49,850 nucleotides of DNA from Proteobacteria bacterium CAG:495 (GTDB lineage: Bacteria > Pseudomonadota > Alphaproteobacteria > RF32 > CAG-239), in the NCBI GenBank assembly GCA_000432275.1, contig HF995323.1, forward strand, positions 1-49,850. The letters run 5' to 3'. Position numbers and translations under genes: made by a program. The notes below the pieces were generated by a model. That model made no database searches. It had not been told where the DNA came from and saw only the letters and a program-made list of their open reading frames with translations. Below, in pieces: positions 33,132-42,322 of the stretch (the first letter of the stretch is position 1; each line of letters opens with the position of its first letter).

Positions 33132-33977
33132 ATGGAACAAAGAACAATTAAAATCGGTAATTTCGAAATCAACAACCGCCTGCCGTTTGCGCTTTTTGCC
33201 GGCCCATGCCAAATTGAGAGCCGTCAGCATGCCATAGATATGTGCGGTGCGATGATTGAAATCACCAAAGAACTTGGCATAAATTACGTGTTCAAAGCAT
33301 CTTTCGACAAAGCCAACCGCACGTCGCTCAACGGCCCTCGCGGCGTGGGCATTGAAGAGGGATTGCGGACATTTGATGAAATCAAAAAGCTTTACGACAA
33401 CATTCCGATTGTCACCGATATCCACGAAAGAGAGCAGTGTGCCGTCGTAGCGCCGCATGTCGATATCTTGCAAATTCCGGCCTTTTTATGTCGACAGACT
33501 GATTTGTTGGTCGCCGCTGCCAAAACCGGAAAGGTCATTAATGTAAAAAAAGGCCAGTTCTGCGCTCCTTGGGATATGAAAAACGTCGCGAAGAAAATTG
33601 AAGATTCCGGAAATATGAACGTCTGTCTGACCGATCGCGGAACCAGTTTCGGCTACAATACGCTGGTAACCGATTTTCGCGGGTTGCCGAAAATGGCTCA
33701 GGACACCGGATGTCCGATTGTCTTTGATGCCACTCATTCGGTTCAGCAGCCTAGCGGGCAGGGCGGAACCTCGGGCGGACAACGGGAATATGCGCCGGTT
33801 CTGGCCCGTGCCGCGGTTGCCGTCGGTGTTGCTGCCGTGTTCATTGAAACCCATGATAATCCTGACGTTGCTTTGTCTGATGGGCCGAATATGATACCCC
33901 TGCATGAAATGAAGCGGGTATTAAGCGAACTCCAGGCTTACGACAAGATTACCAAAACGATTGTAAAGCCGTATTAA
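33132..33977 (+). CDS. kdsA: 3-deoxy-8-phosphooctulonate synthase
   Basis: 281 residues; condenses phosphoenolpyruvate with arabinose-5-phosphate to make Kdo-8-phosphate, precursor of the LPS inner core. Signature pieces are FAGPCQIES, FKASFDKANRTS, DIHEREQC, INVKKGQFCAPWDM, FDATHSVQQPSGQGG and FIETHDNPDVALSDGPNM. A cysteine follows the G-P in the first block, as in metal-dependent or C-containing forms. It supports a Gram-negative outer membrane in this organism. A terminator follows. Confidence 0.97.
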   Translation: MEQRTIKIGNFEINNRLPFALFAGPCQIESRQHAIDMCGAMIEITKELGINYVFKASFDKANRTSLNGPRGVGIEEGLRTFDEIKKLYDNIPIVTDIHEREQCAVVAPHVDILQIPAFLCRQTDLLVAAAKTGKVINVKKGQFCAPWDMKNVAKKIEDSGNMNVCLTDRGTSFGYNTLVTDFRGLPKMAQDTGCPIVFDATHSVQQPSGQGGTSGGQREYAPVLARAAVAVGVAAVFIETHDNPDVALSDGPNMIPLHEMKRVLSELQAYDKITKTIVKPY

Positions 33978-33992
33978 GTCCGGGTAAGAACT

Positions 33993-34029
33993 AAAAAGAG
34001 CCGCGATTGTTTCCGATGCGGCTCTTTTT
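33993..34029 (+). terminator. Rho-independent terminator of kdsA
   Basis: AAAAAGAGCCGC / GCGGCTCTTTTT, perfect 12-base stem with a 13-base loop. Confidence 0.9.
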
Positions 34030-34085
34030 ATCTCGCTGGTGTCCATACCAAAACGAAAATAACAACCCGGCTGGAAAAAACGAAT

Positions 34086-34799
34086 ATGCAGTTTGCTGAC
34101 GACGGATACATCATTAATATGCGAAAACATGGGGAAAGTTCGCTCATCCTCAGCGTTTTGACGCGCGGCCACGGCAAAGTCACCGGCTTTGTCAAAAACT
34201 GCCTTTCCAAAAAAAATCTTCCTGTTTATCAGCTTGGCAATCAGTTGAAAATAGAGGCTTATGCCCGGGTCGATGATAATATGCTGAGCTTGCGTACCGA
34301 GTTAATCACACCCTCTGCGGTCAACTTTTTAGGAGACGGAAACAAACTTCGTACGCTGACATCGCTTTGCTCCCTGTTGAATGCCTGCCTGCCTGAAATG
34401 GACAACTTAGAGCGATTTTTCTACTATGTAGAAAGCTTTTTTAATCTTATAAATGAAGATAATTGGTTAACGCACTATGCTTATTTCGAATTTTATCTTC
34501 TCGAGTATTTGGGAATAGGTTTGGATCTGAGTGAATGTTCGGCCACCGGCACGACCGAAAATCTGACTTATGTTTCGCCCAAAACCGGTAAGGCCGTTTG
34601 CCTTGAAGCCGGTGAGCCGTATAAAAACCGGCTTTATAAATATCCTCGTTTCATTTTGGAGCAAAATTATCGTCCCCAGCCTCCTGAATTGGCTGATTTG
34701 CTCAATATGACCGAGTTTTTCCTCTATAAAAACTTTTTTGCATCTCACGGCTTGAAATTTCCGCTGACCCGTGTTAATTTGGCGGAAATTGTTAAATAA
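34086..34799 (+). CDS. recO: DNA repair protein RecO
   Basis: 237 residues; the RecF-pathway mediator that helps load RecA on SSB-coated single strands. The N-terminal OB-fold begins FADDGYIINMRKHGESSLIL and includes VLTRGHGKVTGFVK. The C-terminal helical part contains FEFYLLEYLGIGLDL and KLFPLTRV-type ending (KFPLTRVNL). Weak ribosome site. Thirty bases separate it from parC, with which it is probably co-transcribed. Confidence 0.93.
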   Translation: MQFADDGYIINMRKHGESSLILSVLTRGHGKVTGFVKNCLSKKNLPVYQLGNQLKIEAYARVDDNMLSLRTELITPSAVNFLGDGNKLRTLTSLCSLLNACLPEMDNLERFFYYVESFFNLINEDNWLTHYAYFEFYLLEYLGIGLDLSECSATGTTENLTYVSPKTGKAVCLEAGEPYKNRLYKYPRFILEQNYRPQPPELADLLNMTEFFLYKNFFASHGLKFPLTRVNLAEIVK

Positions 34800-34829
34800 C
34801 AGCCGAAATGCTAGCCCTAAGGATGTTAC

Positions 34830-37058
34830 ATGCCCGAATTTGAACAAAAAATAAAAAACGTTGCTCTGGCTGAAGAATTGAGCACCCGCTATCTTTCTTA
34901 TGCAATGTCAACCATTGTCGACCGTGCGCTGCCGGATGTTCGAGACGGCCTGAAACCGGTTCACCGCCGTCTGCTGTTTGCAATGCGCCAGCTGCATCTG
35001 GATCCCAAATCGGGGTTCAAAAAATGCGCCCGCGTTGTCGGCGACGTCATCGGTAAGTATCACCCCCACGGCGATACTGCGGTATACGGCGCCATGTGCC
35101 GTCTGGCACAGGATTTTTCCGTCCGTTATCCTTTGGTGGACGGACAGGGCAATTTCGGCAACATCGACGGAGATAATCCCGCTGCCATGCGTTATACTGA
35201 AGCGCGGCTGACCGAATTTGCCATGGCTTTGATGGAAGGGCTCAACGACGATGCTGTCGATTTTCGCGACACTTATGACGGCGAAGAGTCCGAGCCTGTC
35301 GTTATGCCCGGTGCGGTGCCCAATTTGCTCTGCAACGGTTCTGCCGGCATTGCCGTTGGTATGGCCACCAACATCCCGCCTCACAACCTTTCTGAAGTTT
35401 GTGACGCGTTGCTGCTGCTGATTGAAAAGCCCGATGTTGAAATAGAGCCGCTGGTTCGAAAGGTAAAAGGGCCTGATTTCCCTACCGGTGGTATTATAAT
35501 TGACAGTTTTGCGACCATTTTGGCCAACTATACTCAGGGGAGAGGAAACTTTCGTATTCGCGCCAAATGGGAAAAGGAAGATTTAGGGCAGGGCCAGTAT
35601 CAGATTGTTGTTACCGAAATTCCTTATCAGGTTGTTAAGTCCAAGCTGATTGAGCGTATAGCCTTGTTGCTGCAGGAAAAGAAGATTCCTTTACTGAGCG
35701 ATGTTCGTGATGAATCGACCCATGATATTCGTATCGTTCTGGAGCCTAAAAGCCGCAATGTCGATGCCAATCTGCTGATGGAATACCTGTTTCGTCAGAC
35801 AGAGCTGGAATCCCGCTTTAATATGAATATGAACGTATTGGATTCCGATAACGTTCCCCGGGTAATGAGCATCAAAGAGGTTTTGCAGGAATTTCTGCGC
35901 CATCGTCAAATTGTATTGCAGCGCCGCTCGAACTACCGTCTGCAGAAGATAAACAATCGCCTGGAAATCCTCTCCGGCTATCTGATTGCCTATTTGAATC
36001 TTGACGAAATCATCCGCATTATTCGGGAAGAAGACGAGCCCAAAGCCGTTATGATGAAGGCGTTTTCCCTGACCGACAACCAGGCGGAGGCAATTTTGAA
36101 TATGAAATTGCGCAGCCTGCGCAAGCTGGAAGAAACCGAAATCAAAAATGAATTTGATGAACTTTCGGAAGAAAAAGGGCAATTGGAAGCGCTGTTGGCC
36201 GATGAAACGCTGCGTTGGCAAAAGATTTCCGAAGAAATCAAACTCATTCGGGAAAAATTCGGCAAAAAAACTGCATTAGGCCGTCGCCGGACGGAATTTG
36301 CCGAGGTTGCCGAGGAAATTGAAGTCCCGATAGAAATTTCGGTGGAAAAAGAGCCCATTACCGTTATTCTTTCGCAAAAGGGCTGGATACGCTGTACCAA
36401 AGGCCATAATCCGCTCAACGAGGAATTCAAGTTCAAAGACGATGACTCATTGCTGATGGCCATTCACGCCCAGACGACGGACAAGATAATCCTTTTCGAT
36501 ACCTCCGGAAAATTCTTCAATATTCAGGGAAGCGAAATTCCCAGCGGCCGCGGTTTTGGTCAGCCGTTGCGCCTGATGGTCGATTTGGGCAACAATGACA
36601 ACATTTGCGATATGTTCGTTTTTGAGCCCAAAGCTTCATACCTGATAGCATCTAACAACGGCCGGGGATTTGTGGTTGATGAAAACCATCTGCTTGCCCA
36701 AACCCGAAACGGTCGTAAGATTATGAATCTGGCTGACGGAGAGACTGCGGTGTTCTGCAAGAAAATCACCGGAGATATGGTTGCCGTCATTGGTGACAAT
36801 CGAAAGCTTTTGATATTCAAAATGGAAGAAATTCCCACAATGGCGCGCGGCCGGGGCGTAACCTTGCAAAAATACAAGGACGGAGGCCTGAGCGACATTC
36901 AGATTTTCAACGAGGCTGACGGTTTCAGTTATAACCGTGCCGGCGGAACCAAAACCGAAACGGATTTGCTGAGCTGGTTGGGACACCGTGCCCAGGTGGG
37001 TAAACTGGCACCTTTCGGTTTCCCCAAAAACAACAAGTTTTTTAAAGGAGACAAATAA
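34830..37058 (+). CDS. parC: DNA topoisomerase IV subunit A
   Basis: 742 residues; the breakage-reunion subunit that decatenates daughter chromosomes. The winged-helix region holds the active-site tyrosine Y122 (AAMRYTEARL). The coiled coil and gate follow, then a beta-pinwheel C-terminal domain from about 500 with repeated G-R-G-x-G-type blades. The quinolone-determining loop reads HPHGDTAVYGAM: T83 and G87 stand where sensitive type II topoisomerases usually have Ser and an acidic residue. In-frame start at 34830, weak AAGGA site. The partner parE is not in the window. Confidence 0.96.
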   Translation: MPEFEQKIKNVALAEELSTRYLSYAMSTIVDRALPDVRDGLKPVHRRLLFAMRQLHLDPKSGFKKCARVVGDVIGKYHPHGDTAVYGAMCRLAQDFSVRYPLVDGQGNFGNIDGDNPAAMRYTEARLTEFAMALMEGLNDDAVDFRDTYDGEESEPVVMPGAVPNLLCNGSAGIAVGMATNIPPHNLSEVCDALLLLIEKPDVEIEPLVRKVKGPDFPTGGIIIDSFATILANYTQGRGNFRIRAKWEKEDLGQGQYQIVVTEIPYQVVKSKLIERIALLLQEKKIPLLSDVRDESTHDIRIVLEPKSRNVDANLLMEYLFRQTELESRFNMNMNVLDSDNVPRVMSIKEVLQEFLRHRQIVLQRRSNYRLQKINNRLEILSGYLIAYLNLDEIIRIIREEDEPKAVMMKAFSLTDNQAEAILNMKLRSLRKLEETEIKNEFDELSEEKGQLEALLADETLRWQKISEEIKLIREKFGKKTALGRRRTEFAEVAEEIEVPIEISVEKEPITVILSQKGWIRCTKGHNPLNEEFKFKDDDSLLMAIHAQTTDKIILFDTSGKFFNIQGSEIPSGRGFGQPLRLMVDLGNNDNICDMFVFEPKASYLIASNNGRGFVVDENHLLAQTRNGRKIMNLADGETAVFCKKITGDMVAVIGDNRKLLIFKMEEIPTMARGRGVTLQKYKDGGLSDIQIFNEADGFSYNRAGGTKTETDLLSWLGHRAQVGKLAPFGFPKNNKFFKGDK

Positions 37059-37063
37059 ACCCT

Positions 37064-37243
37064 ATGGCGGAAGTTCTCTTTGAATACGTGCGTAATGGAA
37101 ATTTTGTAAAGGTAACCGCTGTCGAGCCGGAAACCAAGGTTGAAGCGAGCGTTGTCGTTCCTGCGGGACTGTCCCAGGAGCAAATGCAGATTCAGGCATT
37201 GCAGAAACTGCGGTACGTTTTGAAAAAAATGGAAGAAGAGTAA
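37064..37243 (+). CDS. Small DUF6898-like protein
   Basis: 59 residues, starting six bases after parC, with AAAGGAGA upstream inside the parC end. The sequence begins MAEVLFEYVRNGNFVKVTAV and ends in a helix with LQKLRYVLKKMEEE. This fits my recollection of a short alphaproteobacterial family (DUF6898). Role unknown; position suggests it is translated with parC. A terminator follows 8 bases after the stop. Confidence 0.75.
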   Translation: MAEVLFEYVRNGNFVKVTAVEPETKVEASVVVPAGLSQEQMQIQALQKLRYVLKKMEEE

Positions 37244-37250
37244 AAAGACA

Positions 37251-37283
37251 AAGGGCCTGTCGTTCAAATCAGGCTCTTTTTTT
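37251..37283. terminator. Rho-independent terminator
   Basis: GGGCCTG / CAGGCTC with flanking A and T runs, between the DUF6898-like gene (plus) and the HTH gene (minus). Confidence 0.7.
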
Positions 37284-37289
37284 ATGAAA

Positions 37290-37532
37290 TCAATCTTGTA
37301 ATTCGATTTTAACCTTTTTGCCGTAAAAACGGGTTAGAACCATCAGATTGCCGATTTTGAGGTCGCCGCGGCCGGTTTCCATGTTTTCAATAAAAAAAGA
37401 CGGCAGCAAAGTCTTCTGGCTGACGTAATCGATTGTCAAACGGTTTTCCGTCCGTAAGGTCCAAAGCTGTTTGGCCAGGGAGATACGGCAGTTTTTCCAG
37501 TTCATTCGGTTTTGCTTCTTGCTCAATTTCAT
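37290..37532 (-). CDS. Small HTH (XRE-like) DNA-binding protein
   Basis: 80 residues, basic. A Cro/CI-type helix-turn-helix is recognisable from about 18 to 72: AKQLWTLRTENRLTIDYVSQ, then LLPSFFIENMETGRGDLKIG, then a last helix with LTRFYGKKVKI. The start at 37532 has AAGGAGC. It diverges from the large coiled-coil gene across 240 bases that carry palindromic operator-like repeats, so it may regulate that gene or itself. Confidence 0.75.
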   Translation of the reverse strand: MKLSKKQNRMNWKNCRISLAKQLWTLRTENRLTIDYVSQKTLLPSFFIENMETGRGDLKIGNLMVLTRFYGKKVKIELQD

Positions 37533-37652
37533 AATCTTGCTCCTTGTTGTTTTATATTAAAATGTCAGGTCTGCACAACCTAAGGTTATTATAGCCGGAC
37601 GGACGAAAACCGGCAGACCGGATAAATTATACCACCGATAAAACAAGGTGCT

Positions 37653-37661
37653 TGTGGATAA
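37653..37661 (-). promoter_or_regulatory. Consensus DnaA box
   Basis: TGTGGATAA, the complement of TTATCCACA, a perfect 9-base DnaA box in the A/T-rich divergent region. It is a single box; an origin would need several. Could instead regulate a neighbouring gene. Confidence 0.5.
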
Positions 37662-37691
37662 CTGCCTTTAGTTTTTATTAATAATTTTCAA

Positions 37692-37754
37692 TTGCAAATT
37701 TATGCTGTAATATAACCGCAAATTTTGCATAAATTGCAAATTGGGGAATAGAAT
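37692..37754 (+). promoter_or_regulatory. Palindromic operator overlapping putative promoter
   Basis: Three GCAAATT repeats (37694, 37718, 37736) and a perfect inverted repeat TTTGCA-N5-TGCAAA (37724-37740). A promoter, TTGCAT (37725-37730) and TAGAAT (37749-37754) at 18-base spacing, overlaps it. ATG of the coiled-coil gene follows at 37773 behind AGGGGA. Confidence 0.5.
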
Positions 37755-37772
37755 TTAGGGGAAAATAATTAG

Positions 37773-40700
37773 ATGTCAAATCAAACCGCTGATGCTGCTA
37801 ATGTGTCCAAAAGCAACAACAATCTTCCGCAGTTTATGAACGAAAACAGCAAGGTAAACTATACCGATATCGAAGAGAACACCTCTTGGTTGACCAATAA
37901 CCTGCACCGTTTGATGATATGGGTCAGTGCCGCCTGGTTTGCTGTTGTTCTGATTTACATCACCCAGTTTTTCGGCTGGTCAAACCTCTTTTTGATGATG
38001 CCCGACGAATTTGGCGGATTCCTTGCCGGAATTACGCTTCCTTTGGCCATTATCTGGGTGGTTATGGCCTATATTGACCGCGGTACATCTTTTAAGCAGG
38101 AGGCCAAATTCCTCCGGGCCTATATGAACCAGCTTGTTTACCCCGAACAAGGCGCTCCCCAGACAGCAAAGGCCATGGCCGATGCCATTCGTTCCCAGGT
38201 GGTCGAGCTTCAGCAGGTGACCAAGCTGGCAACCGAGCAGACCGCGAAAATTAAGGATGAAATCGGCAGCAATATCAACGAATTTGCCAAATTGGTTTCT
38301 ACTCTTGACACTTATTCTTCCAAAACGATTGTCGAATTGAGCGACGGCGTAAAGTTTTTGGTCAAAAACTTCGAAAACATCACCTCCAAAGCCGAAACCT
38401 CGGCAGAAACCGTGGCTCAATACAACCGCGAATTCATATCCGGCGCCGGCGATATTGAAAAAAACATCAATGCGTTGTTTGACAAGCTGTTGCCGCGTAT
38501 TAACGAAATCAAGTCTACGGCCGGTATTTTGCAAGAAATTTCGGACAGCAGCAATCACAACATTTTGCGGGCCAACGAGTTGTTGACGCAGTTTAATCAG
38601 GAAAGCAAGGATAACCTTTCCCGGGTAAGCGAAACCTTGAACAATCAGACGTCAATTTTGCAAAAAATTTCTGAAAATGCGGTTGAAAACTGTGGTATCA
38701 TTCAAAAAACCGTAGGGTCTGAAATTGATAATTTGGGTACGCTGCTTAATTCTCACGTAGCCCAATTGGACAGCGTAATCAATGAACATGATTACACTTT
38801 GCGCCAGAAACTTTCGGAGATGACCAATCACGCTATGGAAGGCTGCAAGACCATCGGCCATACGATTGAAAAAGAACTGGGCACTCTGGACCATGCCGTT
38901 GATTTGCAAATCAACAAAGTGGATACCGCCATGGGCAAACATCGCACGGCGATTGCCGGACAGATTAACGAACTGAGCGAGAAGACCGACCTTATTACCT
39001 CAAAGCTGGGAACGCATGGTTCCGCTCTTGCTCAGGAAATTGACAAGTTGATGGTTCGCAGCAATACTTTGGAGGAAAGCATTTCTATTCAGGTTGAGAA
39101 CTTGAATGATGTGGCTGAAACCATTACCGGTTCTATGCAGAAAGTGGACACCTCTCTTGCCAGCAACATAACTTCGCTGCATGAGAAATCTGAGGCTGCC
39201 GTTGACGACATTACCACCTATATCAGCACCTTGGAAGGCAAAACCACCCGCCTTGAGGAGCTCTCTACCGCCGTATTGGAAAAATCCGCTCGCGTTTCGG
39301 ATGAAATTGTCCGCAGCCATAACAGCCTTAACAACGTAATTGGGGATATTTCGGATCGCATTGAAAGCCTCAATGATGAGATTCTTGCCAGCAGCGATAT
39401 GCTAAAGAAGCAGGCCCAGCAGTCGGTCAACCAGATTAACAGCGTCGGCGACAGTATGAACAAACACGCCATGTCGCTGACCGAAGCGTCTTCAATTGTG
39501 GTATCGCAAAGCCAGATAAGCGAGGCTGCACTTTCTCAGCAACAGCGCAACATCACCAATTCCGCCAACCGCGTCGAAGAAATCAAGTCTGAACTCAAAC
39601 GCCAAATTGACGAGCTTTACAAAGCTTCCGCAGCAATAGAAGACGATGCTGCTTCAACCGTGGAAAAACTCAAAAAACAGCTGGATATTATGATTGCCTC
39701 CTGTGATGACGTCATTACCAAGAGCAAATCGATTAATGATAATCTTGCCGAACAGGCAACCCAGTTTGACACCAATACCAATAAAACGCTGACTAAAGTT
39801 ACCCAGCTGGAGAACATTTTGGTCAGCCAGTCTCAAAATATGGAAGCCTTGAGCAAAGCGGTTACCGAACGCGCTCATGAGGTAGACAGTATTCTCGACC
39901 GTCAGACCAAAGCTCTCGACAAGGCAACCGAAACGACCAATTCGACCATGCAGCAGCTGGCAACTTCGTTTGAAAACCAGAATACCTTGCTCAATCATGT
40001 TGCGGAAAGCACTGTCGGCTATGTTTCCGACGTTGTTCAGTCCCTCGACGACAAGGCTGCGGCTCTCGGAATGCTTTTCAAACAGCAGGAAAACGAATTT
40101 TTCAACATCTGTGATAAGATTGCCGAGAACACTGTCAGTATGAGCGATGCCCTCAAAAAGCAGATTGCCATTATTGAGCAAAGTGCAGATAAAGTCTTCT
40201 CCCGGATGGTTTTGTTGGAAGAAGATACCAGCAAACATGCCGAAGCCGTTGTTGCCAACAGCAATCGCTCGATTGACCGCCTGAGCGAGATAGAAGACCT
40301 TATTTCGGCTAAGAATGCGGCCGTCGGCAGTTTGGTTGAAAACGTAACGCGTGATTTGTCGTCAATTGCCGATAAGGTTCAGGAAAAGATTAACGTCTTT
40401 GACAATACAGTCAGAAACATCAGGGAAGAATCAAACAACTCCGTAAAAATCATTCAGGGGAATTGTACCAAGATTCAGGCCGCCAACAGCGATTTGAGCA
40501 ATGAAACCCAGAATATCACAAAGTTGATGGACGATCATGTCAAAACTCTGGATGTCGCTTTGGTTAAAACCAAACTTCAGTCTGATGACATAAAACAGAC
40601 CCTCGAAAATCAGAAAGACAGTCTGACCGATGTGGTCAACACTTTGGCTACCCAGACCCGCCTTGGCGAAGCGTCTTTGGCTCAGCAGTACAAATATCTC

Positions 40701-41963
40701 TCGGATGCGACAACTGAAGTTGCCCAAAAGGTTAAGGAAATCAACGAAAGCTTCAAAGCTAACACCGATACGATTTTTGACACCAGCACTAAAGTGGCTT
40801 ATGAGTTCGATGTTTTGGGCGATCGCTTGATTAAAGCCGGAGAAGATGTCCAAAAAACGGCTAAATCTTCCATCAAGAGCATAGAAGAAGTCAATATGAG
40901 CCTCAGCCAATGCAGTGAAGACCTTGATGCCACCATCCACCATTCGGTTGAGAATATTGGCGGCGTATTCAAGGATTATGAAAAATATCTGGCCGGGTTC
41001 AACACCGTTACGGCGGAAACCAGCACCGGTGTAATCGAAATTAATAACCTGATTAGCGAACAAAGCGATAAGATGGTTCAGATTTCTGAAGACACCAAAA
41101 AACTGGTCGACTGCTTCAATACCGTATTAAATGACACCTCCACGGCATTGTCTAACCGTGCCAATATTGCCTACGACAAGGTTAAAGGATTGGGCGAAAA
41201 CCTCAAAAACCTGGGTATGCAGCTGGAAGAGGCAACCAAACTCAGCGCCGCCCATTTTGAAAATTCCGGTGATAAACTGCGGGCGACGATTAATGAGATT
41301 TCAGCTAACGCCGAGCGTATTTCCAACGAAATCCGCACCTCGGGCGAAGTATTCATCAAACAGTCCGGCGTCTTGGTTGCCGCAACAGAAGATACTTTGA
41401 GCAAAGTCCACGGCGTAATGAGCGAGTTGGTCGAAACCGGAAAAGAGTTTAACGAAAAGGGCGACAATATCGTAAAACAGTCAATCCACTTTAATGATGT
41501 CGTCAGTGCACAAATTAAGCTTCTGAACGAACATACCAAAAGGGCAGATGCAACGCTGGAAACCCTGTCATCCACTTACGAGGGCGTCAAAATAGATACC
41601 TTCCTGAAAGATGCTTCCAGCATTATTGAAAAGCTGGAAACCATTTCGGTAGATATCAACCGCGTCTTTAATCCCAAGGACGAGGAAGACTTGTGGAAGA
41701 AATATTATAATGGCGACACTTCCGTATTCGTTCGCTATCTTGCCCGCAATATGACCAAAGCGCAGATTCAGGCTATTCGCAAAGAATTTGAACAAAACGG
41801 AGACTTCCGCACGCTGGTCAGCGGTTATCTCTCCGAGTTTGAGGTTTTGGTCAGCCGTGCCAAGGCAAACGAACGTTCCGGCGTTTTGCTCTCGGTCATT
41901 ACCGGTGCGGATATCGGCAAGCTTTACTACATTCTGGCCAAAACATTGGATAAACTGAACTAG
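37773..41963 (+). CDS. Giant coiled-coil membrane protein, TipN-like architecture
   Basis: 1396 residues. Two transmembrane helices (about 47-67 and 80-100) with a short connecting loop put both termini on the same, probably cytoplasmic, side. From ~105 to ~1290 it is almost continuous coiled coil, rich in Ser, Asn, Thr, Glu and Lys with heptad-like spacing and recurring SVxEIN-type units. A compact C-terminal domain (about 1300-1396, WKKYYNGDTSVFVRYLARN and FRTLVSGYLSEFEVLVSRA) follows. Architecture matches Caulobacter TipN, a polarity marker with two N-terminal helices and a long coiled coil, but sequence identity is not asserted. It leads a run into dusB, trkA, hfq and hflX. Confidence 0.75.
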   Translation: MSNQTADAANVSKSNNNLPQFMNENSKVNYTDIEENTSWLTNNLHRLMIWVSAAWFAVVLIYITQFFGWSNLFLMMPDEFGGFLAGITLPLAIIWVVMAYIDRGTSFKQEAKFLRAYMNQLVYPEQGAPQTAKAMADAIRSQVVELQQVTKLATEQTAKIKDEIGSNINEFAKLVSTLDTYSSKTIVELSDGVKFLVKNFENITSKAETSAETVAQYNREFISGAGDIEKNINALFDKLLPRINEIKSTAGILQEISDSSNHNILRANELLTQFNQESKDNLSRVSETLNNQTSILQKISENAVENCGIIQKTVGSEIDNLGTLLNSHVAQLDSVINEHDYTLRQKLSEMTNHAMEGCKTIGHTIEKELGTLDHAVDLQINKVDTAMGKHRTAIAGQINELSEKTDLITSKLGTHGSALAQEIDKLMVRSNTLEESISIQVENLNDVAETITGSMQKVDTSLASNITSLHEKSEAAVDDITTYISTLEGKTTRLEELSTAVLEKSARVSDEIVRSHNSLNNVIGDISDRIESLNDEILASSDMLKKQAQQSVNQINSVGDSMNKHAMSLTEASSIVVSQSQISEAALSQQQRNITNSANRVEEIKSELKRQIDELYKASAAIEDDAASTVEKLKKQLDIMIASCDDVITKSKSINDNLAEQATQFDTNTNKTLTKVTQLENILVSQSQNMEALSKAVTERAHEVDSILDRQTKALDKATETTNSTMQQLATSFENQNTLLNHVAESTVGYVSDVVQSLDDKAAALGMLFKQQENEFFNICDKIAENTVSMSDALKKQIAIIEQSADKVFSRMVLLEEDTSKHAEAVVANSNRSIDRLSEIEDLISAKNAAVGSLVENVTRDLSSIADKVQEKINVFDNTVRNIREESNNSVKIIQGNCTKIQAANSDLSNETQNITKLMDDHVKTLDVALVKTKLQSDDIKQTLENQKDSLTDVVNTLATQTRLGEASLAQQYKYLSDATTEVAQKVKEINESFKANTDTIFDTSTKVAYEFDVLGDRLIKAGEDVQKTAKSSIKSIEEVNMSLSQCSEDLDATIHHSVENIGGVFKDYEKYLAGFNTVTAETSTGVIEINNLISEQSDKMVQISEDTKKLVDCFNTVLNDTSTALSNRANIAYDKVKGLGENLKNLGMQLEEATKLSAAHFENSGDKLRATINEISANAERISNEIRTSGEVFIKQSGVLVAATEDTLSKVHGVMSELVETGKEFNEKGDNIVKQSIHFNDVVSAQIKLLNEHTKRADATLETLSSTYEGVKIDTFLKDASSIIEKLETISVDINRVFNPKDEEDLWKKYYNGDTSVFVRYLARNMTKAQIQAIRKEFEQNGDFRTLVSGYLSEFEVLVSRAKANERSGVLLSVITGADIGKLYYILAKTLDKLN

Positions 41964-41971
41964 GAAGTTAA

Positions 41972-42322
41972 ATGAGCCGGCTGTATGTAAATGATTATTT
42001 AAGTACGCTGAATCAGCAGATTTCCGGTTCTGTCGACCGGATCAAATACAAATCCGGCCGCTTCTCTGCCGATAATGTCTCGTCAAGCCGGGAGAGTTTT
42101 GAAAATACCGAACGTTATCAGTCTTTGAACGGCTATGCCTACCGTTTGTTGGAAACCGGTATGTCTTACCGGCTGACGGCGCTGAATTCGGAACAGCCGC
42201 AGACCGCCGACGCCGGTTATGCTGCCGGCAGTTATCTGGAAAGCAGCCGGGTCAGCCGGAAGCCGACGGTGTTAATAGATTTTATGTTTGCAAACAATCG
42301 TGAATTTGACTTTAAGGTATAA
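41972..42322 (+). CDS. Small hypothetical protein between the coiled-coil gene and dusB
   Basis: 116 residues, soluble, Ser/Tyr/Arg-rich, no signal peptide. It starts 8 bases after the coiled-coil gene behind GGAAG, and dusB starts at the very next base after its stop. Such tight packing means one transcript. The protein may be partner or accessory to the coiled-coil protein, or an uncharacterised member of the dusB locus; nothing in sequence decides. Confidence 0.6.
   Translation: MSRLYVNDYLSTLNQQISGSVDRIKYKSGRFSADNVSSSRESFENTERYQSLNGYAYRLLETGMSYRLTALNSEQPQTADAGYAAGSYLESSRVSRKPTVLIDFMFANNREFDFKV

Noticed and set aside
37653..37661. Replication origin around the DnaA box
   Set aside because: Only one consensus box, no dnaA, dnaN or hemE nearby; recorded as a single site only.
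37773..41963. Methyl-accepting chemotaxis protein
   Set aside because: The long coiled coil superficially resembles one, but there is no conserved signalling hairpin tip, HAMP or sensor domain.
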